From Stomoxys calcitrans (lineage: Eukaryota; Arthropoda; Insecta; Diptera; Muscidae), in NCBI RefSeq assembly GCF_963082655.1, contig NC_081554.1:50470750-50534749 (forward strand): a stretch of DNA of 64,000 bases, in the 5' to 3' direction. Shown here in pieces: positions 33,740 to 45,271 of the stretch. Each line of letters starts with the position of its first letter. Position 1 is the first letter of the stretch. The translations under genes and the position numbers were made by a program. Under the pieces are notes generated by a model, which saw only the letters and a list, made by a program, of their open reading frames with translations, had not been told where the DNA came from and did no database searches.

Positions 33740-34155
33740 AATTTTTTGGCTTACTTTACTTTACTTTAATAGGCTAGGACAGAATATTTGTTCCACTAGC
33801 CGAACGTAGAATAGCGTTCCAAGCGCCTCGATCTTCTGCGCACATTCTAAAATCTCTGGCACCAAGTTTCGAGGTGTCCTCACACAACTTGATCTTTCTA
33901 TTGGGCTTTTGGTCTTCCCGGTTTGCGTGTACCACCGTGTTTGCCTTCAAAAGACTTCTTTGCTGGAGCTTCCTCATCCATTCTGACAACATGACCTAGC
34001 CAACACAGCCGTTGTATCTGATGATGCGTGTAACTATGCTATCGTCGTCATACAGCTCATACAGCTCGTGGTTCATACGTCGCCTATATTCTCCATTAAC
34101 GCAAACTGGTCCATATATTTTACGAAGAATTTTTCTCTCAAACGATTCTGAGAGA
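33740..34155 (-). pseudogene. RTE-type retrotransposon 3' end
   Basis: The minus strand, in shifting frames, reads RKILRKIYGPVCVNGEYRR, MNHELYELYDDDSIVTRII, RLCWLGHVVRMDEEAPA and LGARDFRMCAEDRGAWNAIL. These match the conserved C-terminal region of RTE-clade ORF2. The element ends in a short tandem TTACTTTACTTTA (minus strand TAAAGTAAAG) at about 33751-33770, typical of RTE tails. The 5' side is truncated near 34155, where GTTGTTGTTGTTGTAGCAG of another repeat begins. Several frameshifts. Confidence 0.85.
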
Positions 34156-34290
34156 ACGTTGTTGTTGTTGTAGCAGTGTGTTGTACACCGAGACGGCAGC
34201 CCTTGCCGATGGAGGATTCCATCGGGTCAATCCGGTACGTACGACCGGCTGCCATGGGATTGCTGATCCAAAAGTTTTCTATGGTGTGAT
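34156..34290. mobile_element. Unclassified dispersed-repeat fragment
   Basis: GTTGTTGTTGTTGTAGCAG, ACACCGAGACGGCAGCCC and ACGACCGGCTGCCATGGG form a GC-richer block abutting the RTE end. It looks like the terminal part of another retroelement; class not determined. Confidence 0.4.
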
Positions 34291-35387
34291 CCGCTAATCT
34301 TTTATTCAACATTCAAAACACTCTTTTGGAAGTTGTTCTCTATAAATCAACTTCTGTTTGTTACAACAATTTGTTACATTTAAGCATATACTTCATGTAT
34401 CCACACCATTTCCCGCCCTATAAATTAGCTCCACTTTTTTCCCCAATATTTGTGAGAGATAAAAATCTCCGCTATTCATAAATCTGTCATTTGAAGTGGC
34501 CATAAAAAGGCAATTATGTATGGTCATATTTCAAATAATAAAAATAAAATTAAAATCGATAAGATTTCAATTAAAATTAAATTCTTTTTCAACCCTATTG
34601 AAGAAAAAAAAAGCTCAACACTTTTGCTTAACTCATTACAAAGGTTAAGACAAAGTTCAAAACACTCAATGAAGAGTGTGGTATGGCACACCATTTGTAT
34701 CTCATAAATTAACACTTTGGGGATTGAAACTTTACGCTGTCCGTACCCCTCAACAAACCACTATAGAAGGCTTCTGGTTCTTCTGCCTTGTAGCACATGC
34801 CTCCTAGACTCTCGCTCATTAAATTGGAAAATGTTTGAGAAAACTTTTTTTTTCTCTTCTTTCAAAGAATTTAAATAAAAAATCTGTGACATCTGAAATA
34901 CAAATAAATGGCCAGCCACACCAAGAGCTGCATTGAAATGGGCAATAAAATATAATTTAATTTGCTTTTGCTTCCTAAAATGAAATAAAAGTCTTTAAAT
35001 GAACCCACAACTCCTCAGTGCAATGGGCAGGCAGGCATTATTGATGGATGCTTGGCAGCTAAGGCTGAATGTTAAAACAAAAAAGATAAAAAAATTGAAG
35101 ACCAAAAATATTGGGGATTGATTGAATTTACGAGTATTTGCTCTTTTTTAATGCTTGTCCATATAAATGAACGATGGAAATAAAACGCACTATGGGATGG
35201 CGAAGATGATGAAAGGTGAAAATTATTTCACAGAAATATGTTAAAAAAAAATTATGGAATTTTCACCAAAGACAAACTTTTGAAAGTATGAAACTTTTGT
35301 TAAAAACAAAATCGTGGTGAAATACATTTTTTTTCAAATTTTCTCTAAAGTAAAATTTTTTTAATTTTTTTAAATAAAAAAAAATTT
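34291..35387. other. AT-rich noncoding stretch
   Basis: No gene recognised. From about 35225 the sequence resembles diverged members of the TTTCTCTAAAG-type minisatellite found at 36270. Confidence 0.4.
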
Positions 35388-36270
35388 GTGATTTTTGTGA
35401 GCATTTTAGCTCGAGATCATATTCGATGCTTTCTATTCAAAGAAAAGCATAGCAAAGAACTTATGAAAGTTGGGCAAATGTGTGTTGAAAGTCAAAACAC
35501 TTTGACTGGCATGGTGGATCGCGTTTTTTGATGCGCCGTGTATCTTTATCAATATCTTTGTCAAATTGATTAAGGTGCTCTACATACACAACGACTATTG
35601 AGTGCGATGTAGAGCACCCTCTTTTATTTATAAAGTTTTCTATGAAATTTGTTTCTCTAAGTCAAATTATTTAATTTTCTTAAAGAAAAAAATGTTTCGT
35701 GATTTTTCGAGCATATTTTAGCTCGAGATCATATTCGAAGCTTTCTATTCAAAGAAAAGCATAGCAAAGAACTTACAAAAGTTAGGCAAGTGTGTGTTGA
35801 AAGTCAAAACACTTTGACTGGCATGGTGGATCGCGTTTTTTGATGCGCCGTGTGTCTTCATCAATACCTTTGTTAAATTTAATAAGGTGCTCTACTTACA
35901 CAACGACTATTGAGTACGATGTAGAGCACCCTCTTTTATTTATAAAGTTTTCTATGAAATTTGTTTCTCTAAGTCAAATTATTTAATTTTCTTAAAGAAA
36001 AAAATGTTTCGTGATTTTTCGATCATATTTTAGCTCGAGATCATATTCGAAGCTTCCTATTGAAAGAAAAGCATAGCAAAGAACTTATAAAAGTTGGGCA
36101 AGTGTGTGTTGAAAGTCAAAACACTTTGACTGGCATGGTGGGTCGCGTTTTTTGATGCGCCGTGTGTCTTCATCAATACCTTTGTTAAATTTAATAAGGT
36201 GCTCTACTTACACAACGACTATTGAGTACAGTGTAGAGCACACTCTTTTATTTATAAAATGTTCTATGAA
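35388..36270. repeat. Three tandem copies of a 312-bp repeat
   Basis: TTTTAGCTCGAGATCATATT recurs near 35404, 35717 and 36029. Copies 2 and 3 are nearly identical. Each unit holds an inverted pair, GGTGCTCTA and TAGAGCACC, about 30 bases apart, and ends TCTTTTATTTATAAA. The array has no coding content. Confidence 0.92.
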
Positions 36271-36530
36271 ATTTATTCTAAAAGCAAAATTTTCTCTAAA
36301 GACAAATTTTCAAGAAATATTCTCTAAAGACACATTTTCAAGAAATTTACTCTAAAGACAAATTTTCAAGAAATTTTCTCTAAAGTCAAATTTTCAAGAA
36401 ACTTTCTCTAAAGACAAATTTTCAAGAAATTTTCTTTAAAGGCAAAATTGCAAAAAATTTTCTCTAAAGAAAAATTTTCAAGACATTTTCTCTAAAGACA
36501 AAATTTCAAAAAATTTTCCCCTTTTCTCTA
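36271..36530. repeat. 30-bp minisatellite
   Basis: About eight units of TTCTCTAAAGACAAATTTTC followed by AAGAAATT, period about 30 bp, follow directly after the 312-bp repeats. Confidence 0.88.
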
Positions 36531-37764
36531 ACGCATCCCACTGTGTCCCTATTTGGAGAACTTCCAGATAGATGGTAGTCACAGAAACAAAATACAAAAA
36601 AAAAAACAGCAATTTAAAAATTAAATAAAGAATTTCGCTTTCGCCAAGTGAATGAGTAAAGTGCGCCCCATCCATCGATTTTAGTATTTCAACATTTCCA
36701 TTTCTCCTTAACTTGGGGTGTTGATGGACCCCCCATCCTATATTTAACAAGCTTGCTTCTACCCCTCCCCTCCCCTACTGGTCATTAAAAAATCCAATGT
36801 TTAATTTAATGTCTCTGCTAAATGTGTATACTTTGTCAATTTCTTCTATCTACTGGCTATGGAGAATGGGCTACCTCTGCCTAACCCGGATTGTCGTCAG
36901 ACGATTCTCAATTGTGGAGGATTCCAAAATGGTTTTGGGTGTTGTTTTGTGGTATATTGACTTAAAGAGATTGATTACGTATCAATAATGAATGATTGAA
37001 GTTGAGTGACCTTTTTCTTATGAGAGTGTGATTGCATTGAGCATGGTTGTTGTTAGTTCGATTGGTGGGTTAATGGTTTTAGCTGCGGGTCCAAATAAAT
37101 TTTTACGAAAAAAAAACAAAAAAAAACTAATATTGGCTACTGGTGGTGGTGGTGGTCAGAGTGTTTTAACATACAACAACAATTACAAAGTTTTGATTAG
37201 TTGTGGTATTTACTATTCGGCCTAAAGTGGGGGAAATGGACACAATTCCATGAAAATCATTGGAGTGAAAAAAAAACTTCAAAACGTCACCTCTTGGGGT
37301 GATATTTTTTTATTTTTGTTGCGACGATGAAAAAATAATTATAGTGACTACGAAAAAGTTAAAAAGTGAGTAGCGATTATTTGATTATAATTATTTTAGC
37401 ACCTTCTAAGGCCACTGTTTAATATTGGATAGCTTGTAAAAAGTCTTTCTCACCATCTGACCCCTGACACGAAAGATTTTTACGCATTTTGAATGGGTCT
37501 AAGACCACTTTCCTTCATTACATTAGACCTGCCTTTCAATTTGTTCGGTCATACTGTAATCGTTTTATTAGTTTGTTTCTTGTGTCATCTTTCGGTTTTC
37601 TTTCCCAAAATTCTTACTTTCGTTGTTTCTTTCCATTTCACAAAACTTGCCCTTGATCCCTCTTTCTGTCTGTCTCTTAGTCTGTTCTCTTCTCATATTT
37701 TCTATGCTTTCTATATTCATCTTTACCTGACCTGACATTGTAATGACCATTTCTCAGCCCAAGG
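36531..37764. other. Noncoding stretch
   Basis: No recognisable gene. It has T-rich sequence, a GGTGGTGGTGGTGG tract near 37141 and pyrimidine-rich sequence near 37560-37730. Confidence 0.45.
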
Positions 37765-39228
37765 ATAGGCGAAATCCTATTTCGCAAAATACTCCGCCAC
37801 AGGGCCTTTGACGCCATATAACCTACTAGCATACGGCTTATTCGTGCATTCATCGAAGAAGGGCATCCACTCTACCTAGAAGATCGCACAGTGAAGGTCT
37901 AACTGATTGCATAGCAAGATCTGCGGCAAGCATCGATCCATTCCTAGTCGGCAGGTCTACCGCTTTATTCCCCTCAACACATTGATGGCGTGGCATCCAG
38001 TAGAGCCTGACAGTCCTTAGTTCGAAAGAGCTCTTTGCATTTTTTAACCAGTTTCGACTTCACGCGGCCCGTCTCTGGAGCTTTCAGCGCTGCCTGAGTT
38101 TCCACGTACATGGTGGCGGTCTATTCGGGCCGCTGCTACCTGCATCTCGTCGTCTCTAGTGCCTTTAGGATCGCGAAGACCTTCGTTTGAAAGACGCTGC
38201 ACCCGACCAGAAGTCTATAGGATACTCTGATTCCAAGGAATTCAATGAAGACTCATGCTCTAGTGCGCCGATCCAATTTAGACACATCCGTGTATTCAGA
38301 GGGTCCCGGTGAAGGGCGGGGTGCCCCCAACCCAGAGATCTCTTTTCGGAAAATATATTCCAAACCCCTGGTATATAATCAGTCGCGTCCTATAAAACAA
38401 GGTGCCACGCGGCAACACCATTCGCCTGTAGGCCTTACAACAGCTCATCTGATAGCGATCATTCTTGCCACACACACAACATAGTGCACACACCCCACAT
38501 AGTGCATTTCGCAAAGGCACAAGATCAAAATTTTCATTCAGCGTCTTTCTCGGGGCACTTCTCCTTGCCCTAGACATTAGCACCGCCGCGGTACCCAGAA
38601 CTTTGTGCCACACCAGATAATCGTAGGTGAGAATTGGCCAAAAGATCGCAGTAAACATCCAGTGTACCGTGCCCGTCCTCAGCCCCCAACTCTTTACTTT
38701 CGAGTTGCAACAGGAATAGAGCGCTATCAGCCCCCTTTTGACGCTTTCTTCGACGTTGCTTGTCCGACTCTTCCTCCCGGCGAAAAGGACCAGTTCAGAC
38801 TTTCTGAGATTTATATCAAGCCCGTAGGGCCTCGCCCATCCATACAGCTTTCTCAAAGCTCGTTCCTGAACGAGGACCGTAATAGTAAAGAGGAAACGAC
38901 CACACACGATGATGACGACGTCGTCTGCGCAACAAACTTCACCTTCTTTTACTCGAAAGCCCTCAGAACCCCATTGAACACCAAAAGCCACAATAGTGGA
39001 GATAAAACTCCCCCTTGCGGATTTCCTCTGATCGTAATCTTCCTTGTCGAGCCCTCCGTCAGTGATGCGTTGATAATCCGGCCTTTTAGCATCGTATCAA
39101 CCCGATTTACCAAAAGAGGCGAGACCTTCATGTCCACCAAAGCGCCAGATATGAACTGAAGTTTCACGTTATTAAAAGGCTTTTCTATGTACAAGAAGGC
39201 CCCCACAGTTGAGTCGGCAGCACCCAAA
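37765..39228 (-). pseudogene. Non-LTR retrotransposon ORF2 remnant: RT and RNase H
   Basis: From high to low coordinates the minus strand reads AFLYIEKPFNNV (RT palm, where FLDIEKAF is expected), GNPQGGVLSPLLWLLVFN and CCADDVVIIV, the catalytic YADD box with Tyr changed to Cys. WARPYGLDINLRKSELVLF and a thumb-like MFTAIFWPILTYDYLVWHK follow. Further down, an RNase H domain shows SYRLLVGCSVFQTKVFAI, TATMYVETQAALKA (VDSQAALKA expected) and VRLYWMPRHQCVEGNKAVD. It is a different lineage from copies A-D by sequence. The 5' part is missing: the element is cut at the edge of the pyrimidine minisatellite. Frameshifts near 38990 and 38080 and several stops break it. Confidence 0.88.
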
Positions 39229-42200
39229 TTTCGTCTCGATCCTTCATTCTTCTATCTATCACCATTCCTTCCATCATCCTTCCTTCAGTTATCCTTCCTT
39301 TCCATAATCCTTCTTTCTATCACCATTCCTTCCATCATCCCTCCTTCCGTCAACCTTTCCCTCATCAACCTTCCGTACGAAAGGATGACGGAAGGAAGAA
39401 TGGTGCAAGTGAGGATGATGCAAGAAAGGATGACAGAAAAAAGAAAGAATGGAGGAAGAAGGGATGACGGAAAGAAGGGAGATAAGGAAGTATGATGGAT
39501 GAAAAGATGATGGCAGAAAGGGTGATGGCAGAAAGGATGACAGAGGAAGGATTATCAATAAATTACAAAGAATTACCTAAGGAACGATGAAGGAACATAG
39601 GAATGGTGCTATGTTCCTTCATCGTTCCTTAGGTAATTTTTTGTTATTTATTGATAATCCTTCCTCTGTCATCCTTTCTGTCATCACCTTTTCTTCCATC
39701 ATACTTCCTTATCTCCCTTCTTTCCGTCATCCCTTCTTCCTCCATTCTTTCTTTTTTCTGTCATCCTTTCTTGCATCATCCTTACTTGCACCATTCTTCC
39801 TTCCGTCATCCTTTCGTATAACGTACTTCATTCGGCCATCCTCCATTCGATAGTAATTTCTTCTTTCACCTTTCCTCTTGTAATATTTCCCTATGCCATT
39901 CTAACTTCCATCATCCCTCCTTCCGTCACACTTTCCCCCATCATCCACCCTTTTGACATCCCATCTTCCGTCATCGTTACTTAAGTAATCTTTCCTCCGT
40001 CATTGTTTCTGCCACCATCATTTCTTCCATTATACTTCCTTTTGTCTTCCATCTTTACGTCATATTTTCTTTCTTTCTTCTGTCATTTTTAATTGCATCA
40101 TCATTTCCTCCGTTATCTTTTCTTCTGTCATCCTTTATTGCATCATACCTTCTTCTATTGTCCTTACTTGCACCATTCTTCCTTCCGTCATCCTTTCTGA
40201 CATCATACTTCTTTCTGTCATCCTTACTTCTGCCATCCTCTATTCGATAATCATTTCTTCTTTCACCCTTCCTCCTGTAATATTTACCTATACCATTCTT
40301 TCTTCCATCATACTTTCTGCCTTCCGTTCTCCTTCCTTTACTTAACTTCCTACAATCAACGTAATTTCCATCGCCCCCAGTCTTAGCTTCTGCCATACTT
40401 TACTCCAAAATTCTTTCTTCCGCCATCCATCGTTCTTTCTTCCGTCATCCTTCCTTTTGAAATCTGTCCTTCCGTCAGACTTCCTGCTCTCATCCTTGCT
40501 TCCGCCATATTTCCTTCCGTCATCTTTTCTATCGCCATGCTTCCTTTCGGCATACTTTCATCCTTACTTCTGCCATACTCCATTCGATAATCATTTCTTC
40601 TTTCACCCTTCCTCCTGTAATATTTACCTATACCATCCTTTCTTCCGTCAAACTTTCTCCCTTCCGTTCTCCTTACTCAAGGGAACTTCCTTCAGTCAAA
40701 ATAGTTTCCGTCACCCCCAGTCTTACCTTGTGTCATAATTTTCTTCATAATACTTCCTTCCGCCAACTATAGTTCTTTCTTCCGTCATCCTTCCTTTCGT
40801 CATCCTTTCTTCAGTCATAATTCCTTACGTCACCCTTCCTTTCGTCATCCTTCTTTTCATCATACATTCATCTGTCATCTTTTCTTTCGTCATCCTTCCT
40901 TCCTTATACTTTCTTCCGTCATCCTTTCTTCCGGCATTCTGCCTTCTGTCATACTTTCTACCGTCATCCCTCCATCTTTCATCGTTCCTTCCGTCATCCT
41001 TTCTTCCGTCAAACTTTCTTCCTTCCGTTCTCCTTCCTTAAGTAAACTTCCTTCAACCAAACTACTCTTCATCACCCCCAGTCCTACCTTGTGCCATACT
41101 ATCGTTCTTTCTTTCGTCATCCTTCCTTTCGTCATCCTTCCTTTCGTCATCCTTTCTTCAGTCATAATTCCTTACGTCACCCTTCCTTTCGTCACCCTTC
41201 CTTTCGTCACCCTTCCTTTCGTCACCCTTCCTTTCGTCATCCTTCTTTCCATCATACATTCATCTGTCATCTTTTCTTTCGTCATTCTTCCTTCCTTCAT
41301 ACTTTCTTCCGTCATCCTTTCTTCCCGCATTCTGCCTTCTGTCATACTTTCTACCGTCATCCCTCCATCTTTCATCGTTCCTTCCGTCATCCTTCCCCCG
41401 GTCATCCTTTTTTCCCATAATCCTTTCTTCCGTCAAACTTTCTCCCTTCCGTTCTCCATCCTTAAGTAAACTTCCTTCAACCAATCTACTCTTCGTCACC
41501 CCCAGTCCTACCTTGTGCCATACTTTTCTCCATAATCCTTCCATTCGTCTTCCTTAATTCCGTCATCCTTATTACCATAATTTTTCCTTCCATCATCCTT
41601 CCATCTCATCCTTCCATTCGTCTTCCTTTCTTCCGTCATCCTTCCTTTCGCAATCTATCATCCTTGCTACCATCATTTTTACTTCCATCATACTTCCTTC
41701 CGTCATATTTCCTTCCGTCATCTTTTCTTTCGTCATTCTTCCTTCCGTAATCCCTTATTCCGATACCCTTACTTCCTTCATTCCGTCATACTTCCTTCCG
41801 TCATCCTCCCCTCTGTCATTCTTCCTTTCGTCATCCTTCCTTCCGTCATCCTTCATTCCGTCATACTTCCTTCTGTTATTCTTCCTTCCGTCGTTCTTCC
41901 TTCTGTCATCCTTTCTTCCATCATACTTTCTTCCGTCATCCTCCCTTCCGCCATTCTTCCTATCTTCCTTTCGCCATTTTTCGTCCGTCATCCATCCTTC
42001 CGTCCCCCATCCACCTTTCAAGATTCCTTCAGTCATTTTTCCTCGGGTCATCCTTCTGTTCATCGTCTTTTCTTCCGTCATACGTACTTTCATCATATCT
42101 TCTTCCGTTATCCTTCTTTCTGGCATAATTTTTTCGTCGTTTTCCCATTGGTCATCCCTCCTCTCGCCATCCTTTCTTGAATCATTCATGCTTCCATTAC

Positions 42201-43370
42201 TCATGCTGTCTTCCATGATTGTTTTTTCCGCCATTCTTTTTTCTGTTATCGTTTCATCTGCTATCCTTCTGTCACTCATATTTCAGTCCTCCATACTTCC
42301 GTCATTATTTCTCCTGGACACCTTCCTTCCCTCTTCCTTCCTTTCGTAATCGTTCCTTCCGTCATCGTTCCTTCCGTCATCGTTCCTTCCGTCATCGTTC
42401 CTTCCGTCATCGTTCCTTCCGTCATCGTTCCTTCCGTCATCCATACATTTCATTTCATCTATGAAATCTCCTGCCATCATCCTTCCTTTCGTCATCCTTC
42501 CTTCCATCACTAATCCTTCCCTCGTTCTTCATTTGCCCTTTTTTCCGTCAACCCTCCATCGTCATTCTTCCTTCAGTCATTCTTCCTTTCGTCATTTTTC
42601 CTTCCGTCATTCTTCCTTCCGTCATTTTTCCTTCCGTCATTCTTCCTTCCGTCATTCTTCCTTCCGTCATTCTTCCTTCCGTCATTCTTCCTTCCGTCAT
42701 TCTTCCTTCCGTCATTCTTCCTTCCGTCATTCTTCCTTTCGTCATTCTTCCTTCCGTCATTTTTCCTTTCGTCATTCTTCCTTCCGTCATTCTTCCTTCC
42801 GTCATTCTTCCTTCCGTCATTCTTCCTTCCGTCATCCTTCTATCCGTCATACTTTCTCCGTATTTTTTTTCTTTTCTTATCTCTCCTTCCAACTTCATTT
42901 CGTTATCCTTCCTTCTTTCATACTTCCCTCTGTCATCATTCATTCTATCGCACTTTCCGCCATCATTACTTCCGTCACCATTTCTTCTGCCATCCACCCT
43001 TATAGCATTCATCCTTTCGTCCTCATTTCTTCCGTCTTCCTCCCTTACACCATTCTCCCTTCCAGCATCATCCATATCCTTTCGTGATTCTATCTTCTAT
43101 CATCCTTACTCCCGTTTGTTTCTTTCCCTCATCCTTCCTTCCCTCATTTTTTGTTTCGTTTCCCTTTCCTCCGTCATCCCTTTCGTCGTCTTGCTTTCAT
43201 CCTTCCTTTCGTCTTTTTTTCTTCCGTCTTTCTCCCTCATGCCACTCTTCCTAAAGTCATATTTTCTTTCGTCATCATTCCATTCATCATCGTTCCTTCT
43301 GCCATCCCTCCTCCGCCTTCTTACCATCTTCCTTCCATTATGCTTCCTATTGCCTAGTTTCTTCCATCAT
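39229..43370. repeat. 4.1-kb pyrimidine-rich minisatellite, 15-bp unit
   Basis: The unit is CGTCATTCTTCCTTC or variants, with + strand almost purely pyrimidine-rich. The core at 42540-42840 has about twenty near-perfect units. A second sub-array (42345-42440) repeats CATCGTTCCTTCCGT. Between 40330 and 41520 a higher-order repeat of about 340-430 bp is marked by CACCCCCAGTC phrases near 40372, 40711, 41073 and 41498. One section (39376-39600) has the opposite strand polarity and forms a palindrome with the following 210 bp. Long open frames on both strands are products of the 15-bp (5-codon) period. Confidence 0.95.
39376..39818. repeat. Long palindrome, arms 225 and 210 bp, 8-base spacer
   Basis: The left arm 39376-39600 (from TACGAAAGGATGACGGAAG) and right arm 39609-39818 (to CATCCTTTCGTA) are inverted copies around GAATGGTG. 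The difference in arm length equals one 15-bp repeat unit, missing from the right arm. Few other mismatches are seen. Confidence 0.93.
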
Positions 43371-43660
43371 CCTTCCTACCATCTTCGTACCGTAATGTTT
43401 TCGTTGAACTGCAGTCATAGGTTTTTGACCCATGGATTTAATTCTGTACCACTGTGCTTTGTGAAGGTTTGACACTGTTCATTGTTCAATAGTTAAATCG
43501 CAGATAATACGCTACTTCATCATTGTCGTATTGATATCGAAGATCTGGTCCTGCTTCAAATTGTATAACTCATTGTATAACCGATATCAGTAAGACCCCA
43601 AATTATGGGGTCTGTGTGGTCTGACTTTTCAGTTGGTCATAGTGAGTTCATTTTAGCTCC
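43371..43660. other. Noncoding stretch
   Basis: No gene or repeat family recognised between the minisatellite and the SINE piece. Confidence 0.4.
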
Positions 43661-43667
43661 TTGCTGA

Positions 43668-43775
43668 AAGACCACCGGCGCTCAGAGGGTAGCATATCCG
43701 CCTCTGATGCTGAAGGTCTGGATTATAATGACGGCGAGAATATCAGAAAAATTGTTTAGTGATGGTTTCCATTTC
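43668..43775 (+). mobile_element. SINE-like 5' piece, decayed
   Basis: GGCGCTCAGAGGGTAGCAT, ATCCGCCTCTGATGCTGAA and GGCGAGAATATCAGAAAAAT follow the order of the SINE head at 24235, but the B-box is ruined (GGTCTGGATTATAATG). Confidence 0.6.
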
Positions 43776-44287
43776 TTGTGCAGATGACACTTATGAGGTA
43801 GTAACCTTAGGTTATCACCTGTCGGCGGGTAATTTCCTTTCAGGTGACCAGTCCGGAACCGTTTGGGGTTCAACTGGTAGTAGCTTCGGCTACGAGGTCT
43901 GACCGGAGTCCTTAATCTGGTACCACGGGAGTCGGGGGCCCCTGGAATTTCGATTCCAGCCCGACTATGGTGAGACCCCAGTGGGGAGTAACGTGGTGGC
44001 TGTGGTTTGGACCTAAATCGCGGGTAGAGCGCAAGCTCGATGTGGAGTTGCATTGCAACCGGGTGCCGTGACCCATAGATCGGAAGGAGTTTTAGATAGT
44101 GCTCCGCCCCTAACCAAGGGGGAGAACACGTCCAGACAACATGAACTCGAATTGGTACCCATGCATAGCTTAGGCTATATGTGGGAGCGTTGGTGGACGC
44201 ATTATATTCACCCGGGGTTAAGAGCCCTGCAGGATTAGGCCAACGCGGCAGGTGCCTGCATTAAACACCACTAAGACTTGACGGCGA
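43776..44287. other. GC-rich island of unknown nature
   Basis: About 500 bp are clearly richer in G and C than the surroundings (for example CACGGGAGTCGGGGGCCCC, CCCCTAACCAAGGGGGAG, both able to fold). Open frames exist on both strands (123 codons minus, 43682-44053; 61 codons plus, 44053-44238) but neither shows a domain. It may be the 5' UTR of a non-LTR element or a captured fragment. Confidence 0.4.
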
Positions 44288-44516
44288 GTAATCGGAGTTC
44301 AGAGGTAAGCATGTTGGCCTATGACGCCGAACGCCTGATTCAAATCCTGGCGAGAACATCGGAAAAACGTTGATTTCAGCGGTGGTTTTCCCCTCCTAAT
44401 GATGCCGTTCGGACTCGGCAAAAAAGAAGGTTCCTTATCATTGAGATTAAAATTGCATCGGAGAAAAATTCGCTGAGAGAAAAATCTGCTGTTCCTTAAT
44501 GGAATGAGCAAATTTG
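44288..44516 (+). mobile_element. tRNA-derived SINE, internally deleted
   Basis: The head TTCAGAGGTAAGCATG, B-box remnant TGATTCAAATCC, and body GCGGTGGTTTTCCCCTCC joined to ATGCCGTTCGGACTCGG show loss of the central section present at 24425-24515. The end CTGTTCCTTAATGGAATG is the usual 3' region of this SINE. Confidence 0.82.
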
Positions 44517-44624
44517 TTAAGAGACCCTAAGAAACAGACTTGTGCCTTAGTAGAGAGGTCTTACACGGCCGAATACCTCATCAATGTTGCCAACATGTTA
44601 ATCAGTAATACCAACACAACATTT

Positions 44625-45271
44625 TAATACCCTCCACCATAGGATGGGGGGTATACTAATTTCGTCATTCTGTTTGTAACTACTCGAAGTATTCGTCTGA
44701 GACCCCATAAAGTATATATATTCGTGATCGTCGCAACATTTTATGTCGATCTAGCCGTGTCCGTCCGTCTGTCTGTCGAAAGCACGCTAACTTCTGAAGG
44801 AGTAAAGCTAGCCGCTTGAAATTTTGTACAAATACTTCCTATTAGTGTAGGTCGGTTGGTATTGTAAATGGGCCATATCGGTCCACGTTTTGATATAGCT
44901 GCCATATAAACCGATCTGGGATCTTGACTTCTTGAGCCTGTAAAGGTCGCAATTATTATCCGATTTGCCTGAAATTTTGTACGACGGATCCTCTCATGAC
45001 CATCATCGATCTCTCTATTTTACTTCTTGAGCCCCCAAAGGGCGCAATTCTCATTCGAATTGACTGACATTTTACACAGGTCTCCAACATATACTTTAAT
45101 TGTGGTCCAAACCGGATCATATCTTGATATCGCTCTTATAGCAGAGCAAATCTTTTCTTATATCCTTTTTTGCCTAAGAAGAGATGCCGGGAAAAGAACT
45201 CGACAAATGCGATTCATGGTGGAGGGTATATAAGATTCGGCCCGGCCGAACTTAGCACGCTTTTACTTGTT
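44625..45271 (+). mobile_element. Full-length DINE-1-like element (about 647 bp)
   Basis: The head ATACCCTCCACCATAGGATG forms a hairpin with GGGGGGTAT, then GACCCCATAAAGTATATATA and GATCTAGCCGTGTCCGTCC follow as in Drosophila DINE-1/INE-1. Two to three central units follow (TAGCTGCCATATAAACCGAT). The end has AAGATTCGGCCCGGCCGAAC, TTAGCACGC and TTTTACTTGTT. Both ends are present, giving a reference for the family structure. Confidence 0.9.

Noticed and set aside
41755..42279. 174-codon charged minus-strand frame
   Set aside because: Purine-strand translation of the same minisatellite; no protein-like signature.
42461..43087. 208-codon Phe-Arg-His-Ser repeat frame, and the opposing Met-Thr-Glu-Gly-Arg frame
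   Set aside because: Both are translations of the 15-bp pyrimidine minisatellite; low complexity on both strands.
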